This document shows positions 10,506-21,330 of a stretch of DNA of 64,000 nt, piece after piece. This stretch comes from Melieria omissa. Lineage: Eukaryota > Arthropoda > Insecta > Diptera > Ulidiidae. How positions within the stretch are numbered: the first letter of the stretch is position 1; the number at the start of each line of letters is the position of its first letter. The translations under genes were made by a program, and so were the position numbers. The notes below the pieces were generated by a model. That model had not been told where the DNA came from, made no database searches, and saw only the letters and a list, made by a program, of their open reading frames with translations. The stretch spans positions 70,717,718-70,781,717 of the forward strand of contig OZ020267.1 of the NCBI GenBank assembly GCA_963971225.1. The letters are read 5' to 3'.

Positions 10506-13062
10506 AACCAAACCAATGAAAAACGAATCGCTAAATACATAATTTAATTAATAAATGAATTAATTAATCAATAAAATTATTTAATAAATAAATTAAATTA
10601 AATTTTAATTTTAATTAATAAATAGAATTATGTAATTTAGTAATTTATTATGTTTCCAATTATTTAATTTATTTATTTATTATTTATCTGTTTTAATTAT
10701 TTATTTATTAAATTAGAAAAACATTGGCATTTAAGAATCACTTCTTTTGCATGCCACAACAAATAATTTATTAATTATATTATGCAATTATTAATTTTAA
10801 TCAAAATTAACTTAATTGGTTACGTCACATAATTACTAATTATAAGTAATTAAATAATTAATTTATAAAATGTGACTGATTAAAAAAAAGATAAAGATCA
10901 ACTGAACAAATAAGCAAAAAATAAAGCATGAAGTAAATTAATAAATGAGTAAATACAACGTTCACATTCTCACCCATCAGTTTTCCATAGATCGACAACA
11001 CTAATGAGCTCTAACTGGTGCCGCTAAGTACTCAACAGGGTCTTGGGTGACCGACTAGGCCACCCAACTTACCTAACCCAACCTAATCTTCCATGAATTT
11101 GGCACTGAATTTCGTTTTTTCTATTCTCAGGTTCCGCGCTGAATTTTTTTTTCAGATATCTTTCTCTTTTGGCAGCTTTTCGAACGCCCACTTTCCATAC
11201 AACTCCTCCTATTGCGTTTACACATTTTTGGCCGTCACTCTCAATAGTTCTTCCTACTGTATTCTTTTCGCCACAAGTGAAAATGCGAATTGTCAGTCAC
11301 GCCTTTTGCTTGTTTCGGAAACACGTACCACAAACTCCGCTATCCATATTGTGGCATTCAGTTCGGTCAGCTGCTAGCTTAACGCCCCCTAGTGCCACCC
11401 TACTACTTCCCTCCTATCTCCTTCCAAGCTCCTTTCGCTGTATGTCCTTTTGCAATTTATTTGCCCTGTCCACAAGTTCAAATGTTAAATTGTTGTTTTT
11501 ACTTCTCTATTTTAGTCAAAGACCGAGATTTCACTTGAATTGCGTGTTGCGCTGATTTTTCGCTGCCCCTCACCCCTCTCCTTCCCCCACCTTCTTCCAT
11601 TGCACTCCACCAGCACATTTTGGCATTTTGTGTGTTTTTCTTTCAATTTCCCAGAGTGCTCAACATTTGCTCGAACATTTTCCTATTTGGCCATTTTTGT
11701 TTTTTTGTTTGTTGTTGTTGTTTTTGCCTCTGTTGATCTCTGTCCTAGTATGTTTTGATTAGTTTGTGCTGAAAATATTTTCTCGTTTGTCCATTTGGGC
11801 GCATTCGATGCGGTTGTTTACTTTATTTGTTTACTGCTGTTCGCCATTGTGTCCTTTGTGCCATGTCTGCGAGTCCTTTGGCCTGGCGAACACTGTACGC
11901 GTCTGCGTTCACACATTTTCGCATCATTAAGTAATTCAGTGTGCGCCCTCGAGTGCGTTTTAATTTGGCAGGCTTCGGTCTTTATGGTGCGAAAGTGATT
12001 TTAATGCCACGTTCGCGCGGAGCCCTTGTCGAGCACTCACTGGAATTTATTTGCTTGGCGCCGAGTGACCGGTGGGCAGCGGTCGGGTGTGCGCTCGTGT
12101 TGTTAATGTTGTTTATTGTGAGGTTAGTGGCATTAGGACAAATGGCTTAAGTGCGCCTGCCAACAGTTTGTTGGGCGTTTTTCGTAATCCCTACATTGAG
12201 TGGTTGCGTATCTATGTGTGTGTGTGTGTGGTTGACGAATTGTGCAAAGCGAGGAGAACGACTGGGCTGTTCCTTTCAAGATAACATAAAATATGAAACA
12301 GAATGCCACAGTGCAGAGGAGTTTATAAGTTCAAGAATTTTTCAGGTACATACATAAAAGTCCTTAAATATCAGTCAAATGTGGGTTTACTAAACCGAAA
12401 GACTGCGAATTGCTCAATTTCAGTAATGACCAATGAGTATTTTATACTAATGTCTCAATTTTGTATTTTTGCTACACACGCAACTCCAATTAATTGCCAT
12501 CGTTCCAGCAATTAACAACCAAAATTAATGACAAACCATCTGATGGCTACCAAAATATCCTTTGGAAATAATGTGAGCCCATTCAGAATGCAGATCCTTT
12601 CGTGTGAGTAAGGGGTCCAACATTCATCACATGCTTCTTCTTACTACCGCTGGCGTGCAATTGCATTCAGGCGTTTTAATTAATCATTAATTTGGTGGTT
12701 GTAACGATTCATTAGGCATCAAACACACCGGTTGCGGGTGCTTGGGGAAGCGTGATGACGGCAGCGGTTGGGGGCCAAAGCAACTCGCACAGTGCATTTG
12801 ACATGTTGACTGAGCCATGTTGGTGTCCATATTCACATTCGGTGGCTTCTCATTGTCTTCTATTGTCGTTGCACAGTGATTCGAAGTGGGGCAAAAAATA
12901 GAAAAATTGTATGTCACCAATTTCAAAGAAATTGATGTCATTTGAAAGGTAATGTTCTCATTAAGTAAGGTCTCAAATAATTTTTAAATCGTTTAAATTT
13001 TGAGAGAGTTATAGCATTTACAAGTTGATCCAGATCATGAATTATGGTTTTGTAATAAAATA
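10506..13062. other. No gene recognised
   Basis: 10506-10960 is TTAATTA-type AT-rich sequence. 11090-12200 is pyrimidine-rich on the plus strand and moderately GC-rich, with a CTCF-like site at 11383. ACCTAACCCAACCTAA lies near 11072. No domain is found in the many short open frames. Confidence 0.65.
11383..11395 (-). promoter_or_regulatory. CTCF-like motif
   Basis: The reverse complement of CGCCCCCTAGTGC is GCACTAGGGGGCG, 12 of 13 to CCASYAGRKGGCR. Candidate only. Confidence 0.3.
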
Positions 13063-13825
13063 TCAGGTGTACAACTTTGCTTCCGCCGTTTTTTTTCCAA
13101 AATTAAAAGCTTTATTGCGAAAAAGTGCTTACAGATGTATTATTCAAAGTATTGTCCGTCGCTAGCGACAACTTTCTCCCATCTTTCCGGCAATTTTCGG
13201 ATCCCGGCTCGAAAAAAGGAGTCCTCTTTTGACGCTATCCATGAAGCAATCCATTTTTCCAATTCTTCGAAGGATTGAAAATGTTGATCTGCCAGGCCGT
13301 GTGCCATCGAACGGAATAGGTGGAAGTCAGAAGGGGCGACATCTGGGGAATACGGCGGGTGGGGCAAGACTTCCCATTTCAGCGTTTCCAGGTACTTTTT
13401 GACCACTTTTGCGACGTGAGACCGAGCATTGTCGTGTTGGAGGATGACTTTGTCATGTTTGTTGTTTGTCTTCGACATCGAAATCACCATTTTTAAAACG
13501 TTGAAACCACTCCCGACACGTTCTTTCACTCAGAGCAGCATCACCGTAAGTTTCTGAGAGCATTCGATGCGCTTCAGCTGCATTTTTTTTCGAATTGTAA
13601 CAGAAAAGTAAAACTTCCCGCAAATGGCGAGAATTGGGCACATAAACGGACATTTTCGAGCGTGAATAATACGAAAACAAGAACAACTGTCACTGAAACG
13701 GCGATGACAATTCGTTAGGCACTGTCCACACTCACTTTAAAGGCATTACCATCTATGTATTTCAACCAGCCTCAGCCGGTACAGCCACCTATCGGAAAAT
13801 GGCGGAAGCAAAGTTGTACACCTGA
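13063..13825 (-). mobile_element. Internally deleted mariner element, copy 1 (763 bp)
   Basis: Inverted termini TCAGGTGTACAACTTTGC are flanked by TA on each side (13061-13062, 13826-13827), the standard Tc1/mariner target duplication. Transposase remnants run on the minus strand. A full element of this type is about 1.3 kb; the missing length fits the missing middle of the transposase. Sequence shared with copy 2 is nearly identical, so both moved fairly recently, presumably with transposase supplied in trans. Confidence 0.92.
13140..13653 (-). pseudogene. Mariner transposase remnant (N- and C-terminal parts joined out of frame)
   Basis: The N-terminal part begins MSVYVPNSRHLREVLLF at 13653 and covers the helix-turn-helix DNA-binding region through GDFDVEDK. 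The C-terminal part, beginning near KHDKVILQHDN (about 13460), keeps HDNARSH (second catalytic Asp) and YSPDVAPSDFHLF (third Asp, 34 residues on, so DD34D), and ends VASDGQYFE. About 175 residues between them, including the first catalytic Asp, are deleted and the join shifts the frame near 13455-13475. It cannot make active transposase. Confidence 0.9.
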
Positions 13826-13827
13826 TA

Positions 13828-14349
13828 TTTTGGCGTTGGTAATTAGAAATGAAACCAAAAGACTGTTTTTCCTTCAAACGGAAAAAACTTTGATGCTTTG
13901 CATTTATAAGAGTCCAAGAAAAAAAAGAACAAAAAAGGAAAATTTTTGTTTTCTTTCAAACTATGAAAATGATATCTTTTGGTGGTGGGACGAAAAATTT
14001 TGAATTGCTTATTAGTTCAGTTTTATTATTTTATTAAAATTATTGTTTTGTCCAATTCTCTCTAGTAGACTTTCAATTTTTGTATAGTAAATTCAAATTC
14101 TGCAATTTTGTTTGCGATTTTGTAAAATAATTGCAGTTTTGTAAACTACTCCAACTAGAGTTTACTATAGTTTTTTATAAAAAAATTGAATTTGTTTACT
14201 CTTCACTGAGGTGCCCAGAGGCACATTTACGTTGACATGGAGCTTTAAGGGGTACAGCAGTACTCACGTTTTTTGAAATGGGCATGGTCCGCCCGCTATA
14301 AATACTGTTGTCATAAGGAAGTCTTTCGTAAAATATGAAACATTCTATA
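13828..14349. other. Spacer between two mariners, nothing recognised
   Basis: AT-rich, with paired AACTCTAGT/ACTAGAGTT-like words near 14065-14165. No coding sequence is identified. Confidence 0.65.
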
Positions 14350-15570
14350 TTACGAGGGTTGCCATTGGTTTTCTTTCTAAAAGAATGAAAATGCATTTTG
14401 TTATCATCAAAAATGGTTGTAGTGCTTTTCAAGGTATTCTCCTTGAAGATTTATACACTTTTTAATGCACTCAAACCCATTGACGAAGCACTTTTTCCAC
14501 TCCAATTGAGACACCTCCAAAACATGGTTTTTGAATGCTTCATCAGCATCTTCTGGCGATGAAAATCGTGGACCAGGCAATTTTTTTTTTTAAAGAAGTC
14601 AGCTAGGTCAGAGCTGTATGGCGGATGACCCATTAAATCGATGCTTTGGTCAATCAAATAGGCGATTTTTTGAGCCAATGTGTGAGAGCGCGCATTGTGC
14701 TGGTGAAAAATGATTCGGCATCGGTGGTTGTTTTTCCGTATTTCATTGAACATTTCTGTCCAAACAATTTTTGTGTACCACTCAGAATTGACCATTGTAC
14801 GTTGCTCTAATGACACAGTAGCCACATGACCAGTGTTGCCGAAGAAACACGGCCATTTTCTTCGATGTGCTGCGTGCCCGAACAACTTTTGTTGGATTTG
14901 GCTCGCCTTGGAAGACTCACATGGTCGATTGCTGTTTTGTTTCGTGCTATTACGCATATGTCCATGATTCGTCACCTGTCACGATCTTATAAACGTCTTT
15001 CGAAGTACCGTGATCGAATGTTTCCATCATTTCTTTGCACCAATCGACACGAGCCTTTTTTGAGCGATTGCCAAATCCAGCGGGATCCAACGAGAACAAA
15101 TCTTTCTGACAGCTAACTGCTCATGCAATATTGAATGCACGGCTGTGGAACTTACGCCTAAGGATGCCTCTATCTCACCGCATGTCACATGATGATCTTT
15201 CAATATCAGTTCACGCACAGCATCAATGGTTTCTGGCACAATGACTGATTTTGGACGACCTTCACGAAATTCGTCTTGGAGCCAACGGCGCCCACGCTTG
15301 AATTCGTTAAACCAGTTATAAATTGTCTTGAGGGTTGGTGCTTCATCACCAAAGGCCGCATGAAGGCGATCGAAGCCCGGTCGTTGAGATAATTTGCTTC
15401 GGGAATCGTAAAAAATTATTGCTCGAAAATGTTCACGAGTTAAATCCATTTTTTGACCGAGACGATTTTTTCAAGTCAGTGTAAACAACACAAATAGCGC
15501 TTGAACATCAAACTGTTCTAAGCACGTTTATGGTAAAAAATGTCAAACTTTTCAATGACAATCTCAGATT
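14350..15570 (-). mobile_element. Decayed second mariner (about 1.2 kb)
   Basis: A different mariner lineage from the 13-kb copy. Probable degraded termini: ACGAGGGTTGCCATTGG at about 14352 and the reverse complement of ...GATTGTCATTG at about 15551-15567, which agree at 11 of 16 compared positions. The target duplication is no longer readable. Nearly the whole transposase length is present but broken. Confidence 0.75.
14451..15449 (-). pseudogene. Mariner transposase pseudogene
   Basis: Begins MDLTREHFRAIIFYDSRSKL at 15449 with a recognisable helix-turn-helix region (TIYNWFNEFKRGR, FREGRPKSVIVPETIDAV). The frame breaks after KRLVSIGAKK (about 15027). TGDESW, the first catalytic Asp motif, is still readable near 14965-14980. 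The next segment has FGNTGHVATVSLEQRTMVNSE-like sequence then FHQHNARSH, where the second catalytic Asp has become His. GHPPYSSDLA leads into a damaged third-Asp region and frame loss. It is dead on several counts. Confidence 0.85.
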
Positions 15571-15754
15571 TGTCGAGAACTTACTAGACTATCCCTATTG
15601 AAAAAATATAAAATTCAGCCTACGTAATAAAGCCAATGCCGCAAATTATGAATGTTCTTAATAAAAATGAGTTTGGCTTGTCTGTTTAACCCATTGAGAG
15701 CCATATTATGCAATTTTTTCATTAGTTTGAGATTTTTTTTTTTTACTTAAGTGT

Positions 15755-16430
15755 CATTTAATGCTAATATTTTCTAAGGAAAAGAGGTAATCTTAAGGAA
15801 GAAAATGTTCATTATGTGTGTTATCAATTTTTAATATTGAGTATAAAAAAATAACGACAAAAAATTATGAAAAATGTGATTTCATGCTAATACAGTCGTG
15901 TCTGGATATAGTGAACTAATTATTACAAGGCCTGTTCACAGTATCGAGGTTGTTCACTATATCAAGATTAACATTTCTGTTCAAAAACTCGTTTTATTTG
16001 CTCAAAATATCCTTTTTGTTTTTTGCTTGAAAATTTTTTCCCATATTTAGAGGCTCGATGTCAACATTTTGGTGTTCACTATATCGAGGTTTTCACTATA
16101 TCGGGTGTTCACTGTACCCAGACACTACTGTATTTTCCATTTTGTGATTTAAGGCCAATATTTTCCAAGAAAAAGGAGAAAAGTTAAGAAGGACAATTTT
16201 CATTATTTGTGTTATTAATTTTTTATACTAAGTTTAAAAAAATGACGCCAAAGAAATTTTTTAAAATATTTGAATTCATGCTAATATTTTCAAGGAAAAG
16301 GATCAAAACAGAAAGAAAGAAAAAGAAGACATTTTCATTATTTGTGAAATTAATTCTTTATGCTGAGTTAAAAAAACACGACTAAAAACAAAGCTTCCCA
16401 TACAAACTTTACGAACCATTTTCCCTCTAA
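15755..16430. repeat. Diverged tandem array, 3 units of about 130-140 bp
   Basis: Each unit has TTCATGCTAATATTTTC.AAGGAAAAGGA, then TTTTCATTATTTGTGTTATTAATTT and TAAAAAAATGACG.CAAA. Landmarks near 15760, 16150 and 16278. Interrupted by the pogo-like MITE and followed by the hAT MITE. Confidence 0.75.
15893..16130. mobile_element. pogo/Tigger-like MITE (238 bp)
   Basis: 24-bp terminal inverted repeats begin CAGTCGTGTCTGG and, from the other end, CAGTAGTGTCTGG (21 of 24 identical), with TA on both sides (15891-15892, 16131-16132). CAG-starting termini plus a TA target fit the pogo/Tigger branch of Tc1/mariner. There is no coding sequence. Subterminal TTCACTATATCGAGG-type words repeat in both halves. 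It sits inside the 15.75-16.43 kb tandem array. Confidence 0.8.
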
Positions 16431-16436
16431 GGTCGA

Positions 16437-16580
16437 CAGTGGTGGATTCAGGCGGGTGTTCCCCCCGAAATATTAGGATCGACATTAAAACTACATACAA
16501 ATTAAAAGACAATTTATGAATATCAAAGAATTACTTTTTGAAACCCCCCCCCCCGAAATATTTTTCTGAATCCGCCTCTG
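16437..16580. mobile_element. hAT-type MITE (144 bp)
   Basis: Perfect 8-bp target duplication AAGGTCGA at 16429-16436 and 16581-16588. Termini CAGTGGTGGATTCAG and, reversed, CAGAGGCGGATTCAG. CAG termini with an 8-bp duplication are the hAT signature. CCCCCCGAAATATT is repeated inside; the second copy has a longer C run (about 16543-16555). Confidence 0.88.
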
Positions 16581-16588
16581 AAGGTCGA

Positions 16589-18883
16589 GTTTAAAAAACA
16601 CGCTGACATATAAATTTCCTTATTTGTAGAGTTTTACACAGATTCAACAAAACATTAATCTGACGGTCTAATTTTGAAAATGAATTTTAATGATAGTTTC
16701 ACTGTTATAAACTAAAGTTCATTGGGTCTTCAGAGCCATGTCATTTCCATGTTTAGTTCTACGGAAATTTAACAAAAAAAGTTATTTCCTTTGAGCAACT
16801 TCAACGCCCTCCTGGGCGGAAACCTTTCGAGGTCGAATTTAGAAAAACCCTAAAATAGGTGTTTCGTTATTTTTTTTAAGTACACAATTGTACACAAATG
16901 TACACAATTTTAAAACAAACCGAAAAAAAACAATGCCCGTTCTTATAAGCTTCACCACTACCTTTCTCCTCTTTCAAGGTCTAAGTTCTTAAAACGCTTC
17001 GTTTTAAGCGTTGACTTTTTAAAATACAGCTATGGACCAAATTTCATCATTATAGCTCCAGCTGCTTGGGCTCAGTGGTAATAAAATGGTCGGTCATATA
17101 TAGGATTTTTTTAAAAACGATATCTTTTTTGGAAAACATACATAACTTTTTAAGTCAGCAGCCAAAAATTACTCAGATTGCAAAAAATTCAAAAAAAAAA
17201 TTACTCCCAAACGCTCCTTCCATTTTTGTCCCAATTTTTTATGCAATCGATGCACTGTGCGTCGCCGCATTCGATTTGGCCAGCGCGACACGAGGCCATT
17301 CAGTCAGCTATCTGATGTCAATATGTGCGTGCAGCGATGACACTAATTTATGTCGAAGCATAAATAACGCATTCAATGCAAACAGCACATTAGAACAGCC
17401 ACAACAACAACAACCACAACAACAAAATTATTAATCGCAGTTGAATGCCATGAAATTGTGGTGAATGAAATTGAATTTCTCACAATTACAACAAAGCAAA
17501 TGCGGTAAATGCCAATAAAAATGGCAAATGCGTGCCATACAGCAACAATAAAAACCACAACAACAACAACCATAGTCACAGCTACAGTTATTGTTATTAT
17601 TAATATTAAGTATCAAAGCAAGAAAAGCAACAACAAAAACTATTCAGCGGCAACAAAACTAATCGTTCAAGTGTGACTTTTGCATTCATTGAGTTGGTCT
17701 GCGTGTACGTGTGTGTGTGCGTGCGGCATATAACAACAAAGATAGCTATAACAAGAATAACAACAACAATGATCCGCCACGATGAGAACATACAGCGCAA
17801 AATTAATGTTTGCTGTCATAAAACTAAACGGCCGCTGCTTTGGCCCCCTTGTGGCATTAAATTGATGACGAGTTGGCTGCTGTTGTTGATTATTGCTGCA
17901 ACTGCCGTCGTTGTTGTTAAAGTTAATGTTGTCGATGAATGAGCGCGTTAATGTCGCTGATGATGCCGCTGTCGGTTTGCACTTTGTTGCCCTTTCGTCT
18001 CCCTCGCCAAAAAAAAAGTCATAAACCCCTCGCCACCTCGGCCACCACCTCACATAAAGTGTGACCGAACAATAGCGACAGGCGTTGTGGCCGTTGGTGT
18101 CACTACTGGCAACTCGAGGTGTTGTATGCTTGAGGAAAATGTTTAATTAACAGCTGCTGCTGCAACAAAAACAACACCAACAACAACATCAATAGCCACC
18201 GGCAGACATGCAACACAACGGGAGACAACATTTATGAAATCGCGCTCTGGGTGATCTTGTGGCCAGTCAACAGCAATTTGCAGGAAATTTACAATACGCA
18301 CGGACAGACGTACTCGAACATACACGCCTACACATGATCTGTGTGTGTGTGGACTGAAGACAGACGGTTGATAAGAATCCGGTATGTGTCGGCATGTATC
18401 TATCTTTCAAAGTGGTTCCATCCCCTTCGAAAAAACTACATGTTCGATCAGTCAGCTGCTCACACAAATTCCTCTGGCGCCTTGTAGAAGGCGTGGCTCG
18501 CTCTGAAAAGTATATATTTCCTTGACCAGAATCACCAGAATACTCCATTTGGCCATGAAGTACTGTTTCTTTCTGCTTTATTGAGCCAGCTGGATATTTG
18601 AAAGAACTTGCAATGATGTTAAAATGTAAAATTTTGGTGTTGTTTGTCATTGAAGAATGTTTCGCACATTTTTGATATACAATTTAGAATGTAATGAAAT
18701 GCCATAGAAAGGATTTTGAAATATTTAATTTTTTTCTCTAACCATGTAAACCTTTGTGCCAATACCACAAAATTTGATAGGTAGGGAGGGTGTGTGCGTC
18801 CCAAAGGCAGCACTTCCACTCGGAGGCGAAAATGGCCCATTGTGAATCACTTCTTAGAAGATTCTGGAGCTAGCCAGTGGATC
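16589..18883. other. No gene recognised
   Basis: 16600-17200 is AT-rich unique sequence with a small AAAACGCTT/AAGCGTT hairpin near 16993. 17270-18330 is richer in CAA/GTT trinucleotide runs and moderately GC-rich. 18330-18880 is unique sequence next to the LINE fragment and may include its untranslated 3' part. Confidence 0.6.
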
Positions 18884-19066
18884 TCAGTCCGGGGCAAACC
18901 AATTCGACCTCTTGATGAAGGAGAGTAGATCCGAAATTTCAACTATTGCTGCGCAGGCCAGGTCTGCCAGGAACTTTGACCCCAAGGTACGGAGACAGCG
19001 TTCTTGCAGAGCCGGGCAGTGGCACAGGTAGTGTTTGCTAGACTTGGGCATCTTTTTGCACAGCAA
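18884..19066 (-). pseudogene. LINE (non-LTR retrotransposon) 3' coding fragment
   Basis: The minus frame reads KHYLCHCPALQERCLRTLG, then LADLACAAIVEISDLLSFIK and SNWF. This resembles the Cys/His motif and C-terminal tail after the reverse transcriptase/RNase H region of many insect LINEs (LLCHCPAL...R..LG...LL.FIK..GW). Upstream codons (toward 19134) continue in another frame, so it is frameshifted. No reverse transcriptase core remains here. The clade is not assigned. Confidence 0.6.
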
Positions 19067-19229
19067 CGCTCGATCACTCTTTCAGAAGAAATAAACTTTG
19101 AAGCCGCTTCAGTGGAATGTTCAGTGGCGCACACATGATTTCATTTTGGTGGTGGGGGAGGGTTGCTGCGTTCAACTTTTGAGCCGAATACCATTCGAAA
19201 CCATATTTGTACCAGCAGTTTTTTGTTTT

Positions 19230-19725
19230 TGAGGGGGGAGTGCCATACTGTCCTACCCGATTGGTCGTATTCATCAGACATTAGTCCTTACGGCTATCAC
19301 TTGTACCGGTCCGTGTCTCGTGGCCTGAGTAGCACTTCACTCCCTAGCAGTGTTGCCACTTGACCAAACTTCCGACCTCAAGCGACCAAATTAAAAATTT
19401 GCGATATCTTGAAATTCATTTTTAAATTACAGTTAATCGAATTAAATTGTTTTAAGTAAGTTTTTTGGACTAATGAAAAGATATTCACATCACAAAACGG
19501 ACCGAAATTCGTTTAAGCAGACCAGCGGACCAAAGTAAAAAAATCTGACCAATTTTGGTCCGAAAAGACCAAAAGCGGTAACTCTGCTTCTTAGGAAGAA
19601 AAAGTCGCAAATTGTGTCGATTCTTGGATTGCTTCAAGTGGTGCGCAATTTTTTCAGTGTAGATTCCGCATGCTGTCTGAAAGATGGTCTAAAGTCGCAG
19701 CTAACCATGAACAATCATTTGAATA
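19230..19725 (+). pseudogene. Mariner transposase C-terminal fragment, split by a hAT MITE
   Basis: Before the insert the plus strand reads LPDWSYSSDISPYGYHLYRS, a decayed YSPD.AP.DYHLFRS third-Asp block. After it reads EEKVANCVDSWIASSGAQFF, then RMLSERWSKVAANHEQSFE and a stop, the usual mariner tail. Removing 19348-19586 plus one duplicated 8-mer rejoins the two halves. The catalytic Asp position itself appears lost (PYGYH). It is unrelated in detail to the 13-kb and 14-kb copies. Confidence 0.8.
19348..19586. mobile_element. hAT-type MITE inserted in a mariner (239 bp)
   Basis: Termini CAGTGTTGCCACTT and, from the other end, CAGAGTTACCGCTT. The flanking 8-mers CTCCCTAG and CTTCTTAG match at 6 of 8, a slightly decayed target duplication. 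GACCAAA/TTTGGTC words recur inside. No coding sequence. Confidence 0.78.
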
Positions 19726-19849
19726 AAATAAAAAAAATAAACTAAAATAAAAAATAAAATTAAAAAAAAATAAATTCATTAAAAAATAAAAAAAAAATGT
19801 TAGGTATAAATTTTGTAATTCAATGAGCCTATTGTTTTAAAACTCAGTA

Positions 19850-21330
19850 TAAAACTCAAAATCAAAAATAATTCTATCCGTATTTTTAAATTTTCCAAAA
19901 ATCAACATTTGATTTGGGCAACAATGGGTTAAGGTTCGTCTATGAAAAAAACATGAACTATTTGGCCTATGGACTTGAAAAACGGGGAGCACATTTGAAT
20001 TAAAAAAATGAAACACATGCATTTTATATTTTTGTTTAAAAAAATTTGACGTGGTTAACGATAATTCAATGTTTTTTCTAATTTTTTCGATAATAATTCG
20101 ATGTTTTTCTAATTTTTTCGATAACAATTCGATGTTTTTTCTAATTTTTTTCGAAAAATAAAATCCAAAAAGTATGTTAAGGGTTGAAAGTTTGTGTGGA
20201 TAAATATAATTTTAATATTTTGTTTTTTATAATTTTTTTATAATTTGATATATTAGCAAAATCACTTCTAATGAGAAATAATTTGACACGTATTTTATTT
20301 TTACCAAAAAATAAAGGCTTAAAAGTTTGTATGGAGAAAAGTATTTTTATGGGCCTTTTGACTTCAAATTTGGTGTTTTTCTTTTTTTCGAAAATCAAAA
20401 TCTGACGAGATCAACGATAGTGAAACGAAGAGGCACTCTGTGCTGTGCATGAACGTTTTTCCAAGCATACTTTTAGGCATGCACTTTGAAGTACGGCAAA
20501 TTTAGCAAATAATTCGCTTCGTATAGTCCGATATGGCAAGGATGGTTCTCGAAGAAATGGGCTGTGCGAGAATGGTCGAGCGCTTTCCAATTGGAAGTTG
20601 CAAGAAACTTCGGCGCGATAAGAAAACTGGTATAAAAGCAGCAGTGTGCAAGTGCAGCGCAAGTGGTCGAGTCTGTGTTGAGCAGGCAATGGGGAAACAT
20701 GCAACAGTAGTAGTGTAAAGTAGAACAAGTGTAAACTTGTAAATAAAGCGATTGTTGGTTTTTGACTGCGTTTGCGCTGAATAATTGAAGTGGTTTTATT
20801 TTCAAACACAATCAAAACAAACCTTCAAAAACGAATTTGGATTTTCGCAACAATAGGCTAAAAATTTGTTTGGGGGAAGTTCAATCTTCAGACTTCAAAC
20901 TTTAAACTTAGTAAAATTGTTTCAAATGAGAAATCAAAATCAATCAAATCAATCAAACAATCGAATCAAAAATCAAAATTTGACAGTGTCAATGATGAGT
21001 TAAGAGTTTGTTTGAAGAAACATTGAAAAAACATTAATAATTTTATGAACATATTGACTCCAAACTTGGTAAAATTGTTCCAAATGAGACATAATTCGAT
21101 AAGTTTTTTTTAATTTTTTTGCAAATCAAAGTCTGATGATTCAAAAATGGGCTAAGACTTTGTTTGGAGGAACATGATTGAATGGGTTTATTGACTTCAA
21201 ATATGGGGAAAGTTTTTTAAATGAGAAATAATAATACAAATATTTCTAAGAAAAACATCTGACATAATCAACAAAGGGCTATAAGAATCGTAGTTAATTG
21301 GGCTCTTTGACTTGAAGGAACCCAATTTAA
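19850..21330. repeat. Diverged tandem array, roughly 8 units of about 150 bp
   Basis: Units carry ATCAACAATGGGTTAAG.TTTGTTTGGA, TTGACTTCAAACTTGGTAAAATTG, AATGAGAAATAATTCGA and AATTTTTTCGAAAATCAAAATCTGAC, each to varying degree. A sub-array of a roughly 32-bp word (ATTCGATGTTTTTTCTAATT) lies at 20060-20150. Contains solo LTR copy 2. Confidence 0.7.
20421..20852 (+). mobile_element. Solo LTR, copy 2 (432 bp)
   Basis: Starts TGAAACGA and ends TTTTCGCAACA, with ATAG duplicated on both sides (20417-20420, 20853-20856). TATAAAAGC at 20631, AATAAA at 20742-20747. Removing the element and one ATAG restores a continuous unit of the surrounding tandem array, which shows it inserted into a pre-existing array. 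GCATACTTTTAGGC lies at 20465-20478, the same place as in copy 1. Confidence 0.85.

Noticed and set aside
9996..10511. 171-codon frame of Phe-Ile-Leu-Tyr repeats (and the similar one at 42472-43038)
   Set aside because: Reads straight through TAAAA pentamer repeats.
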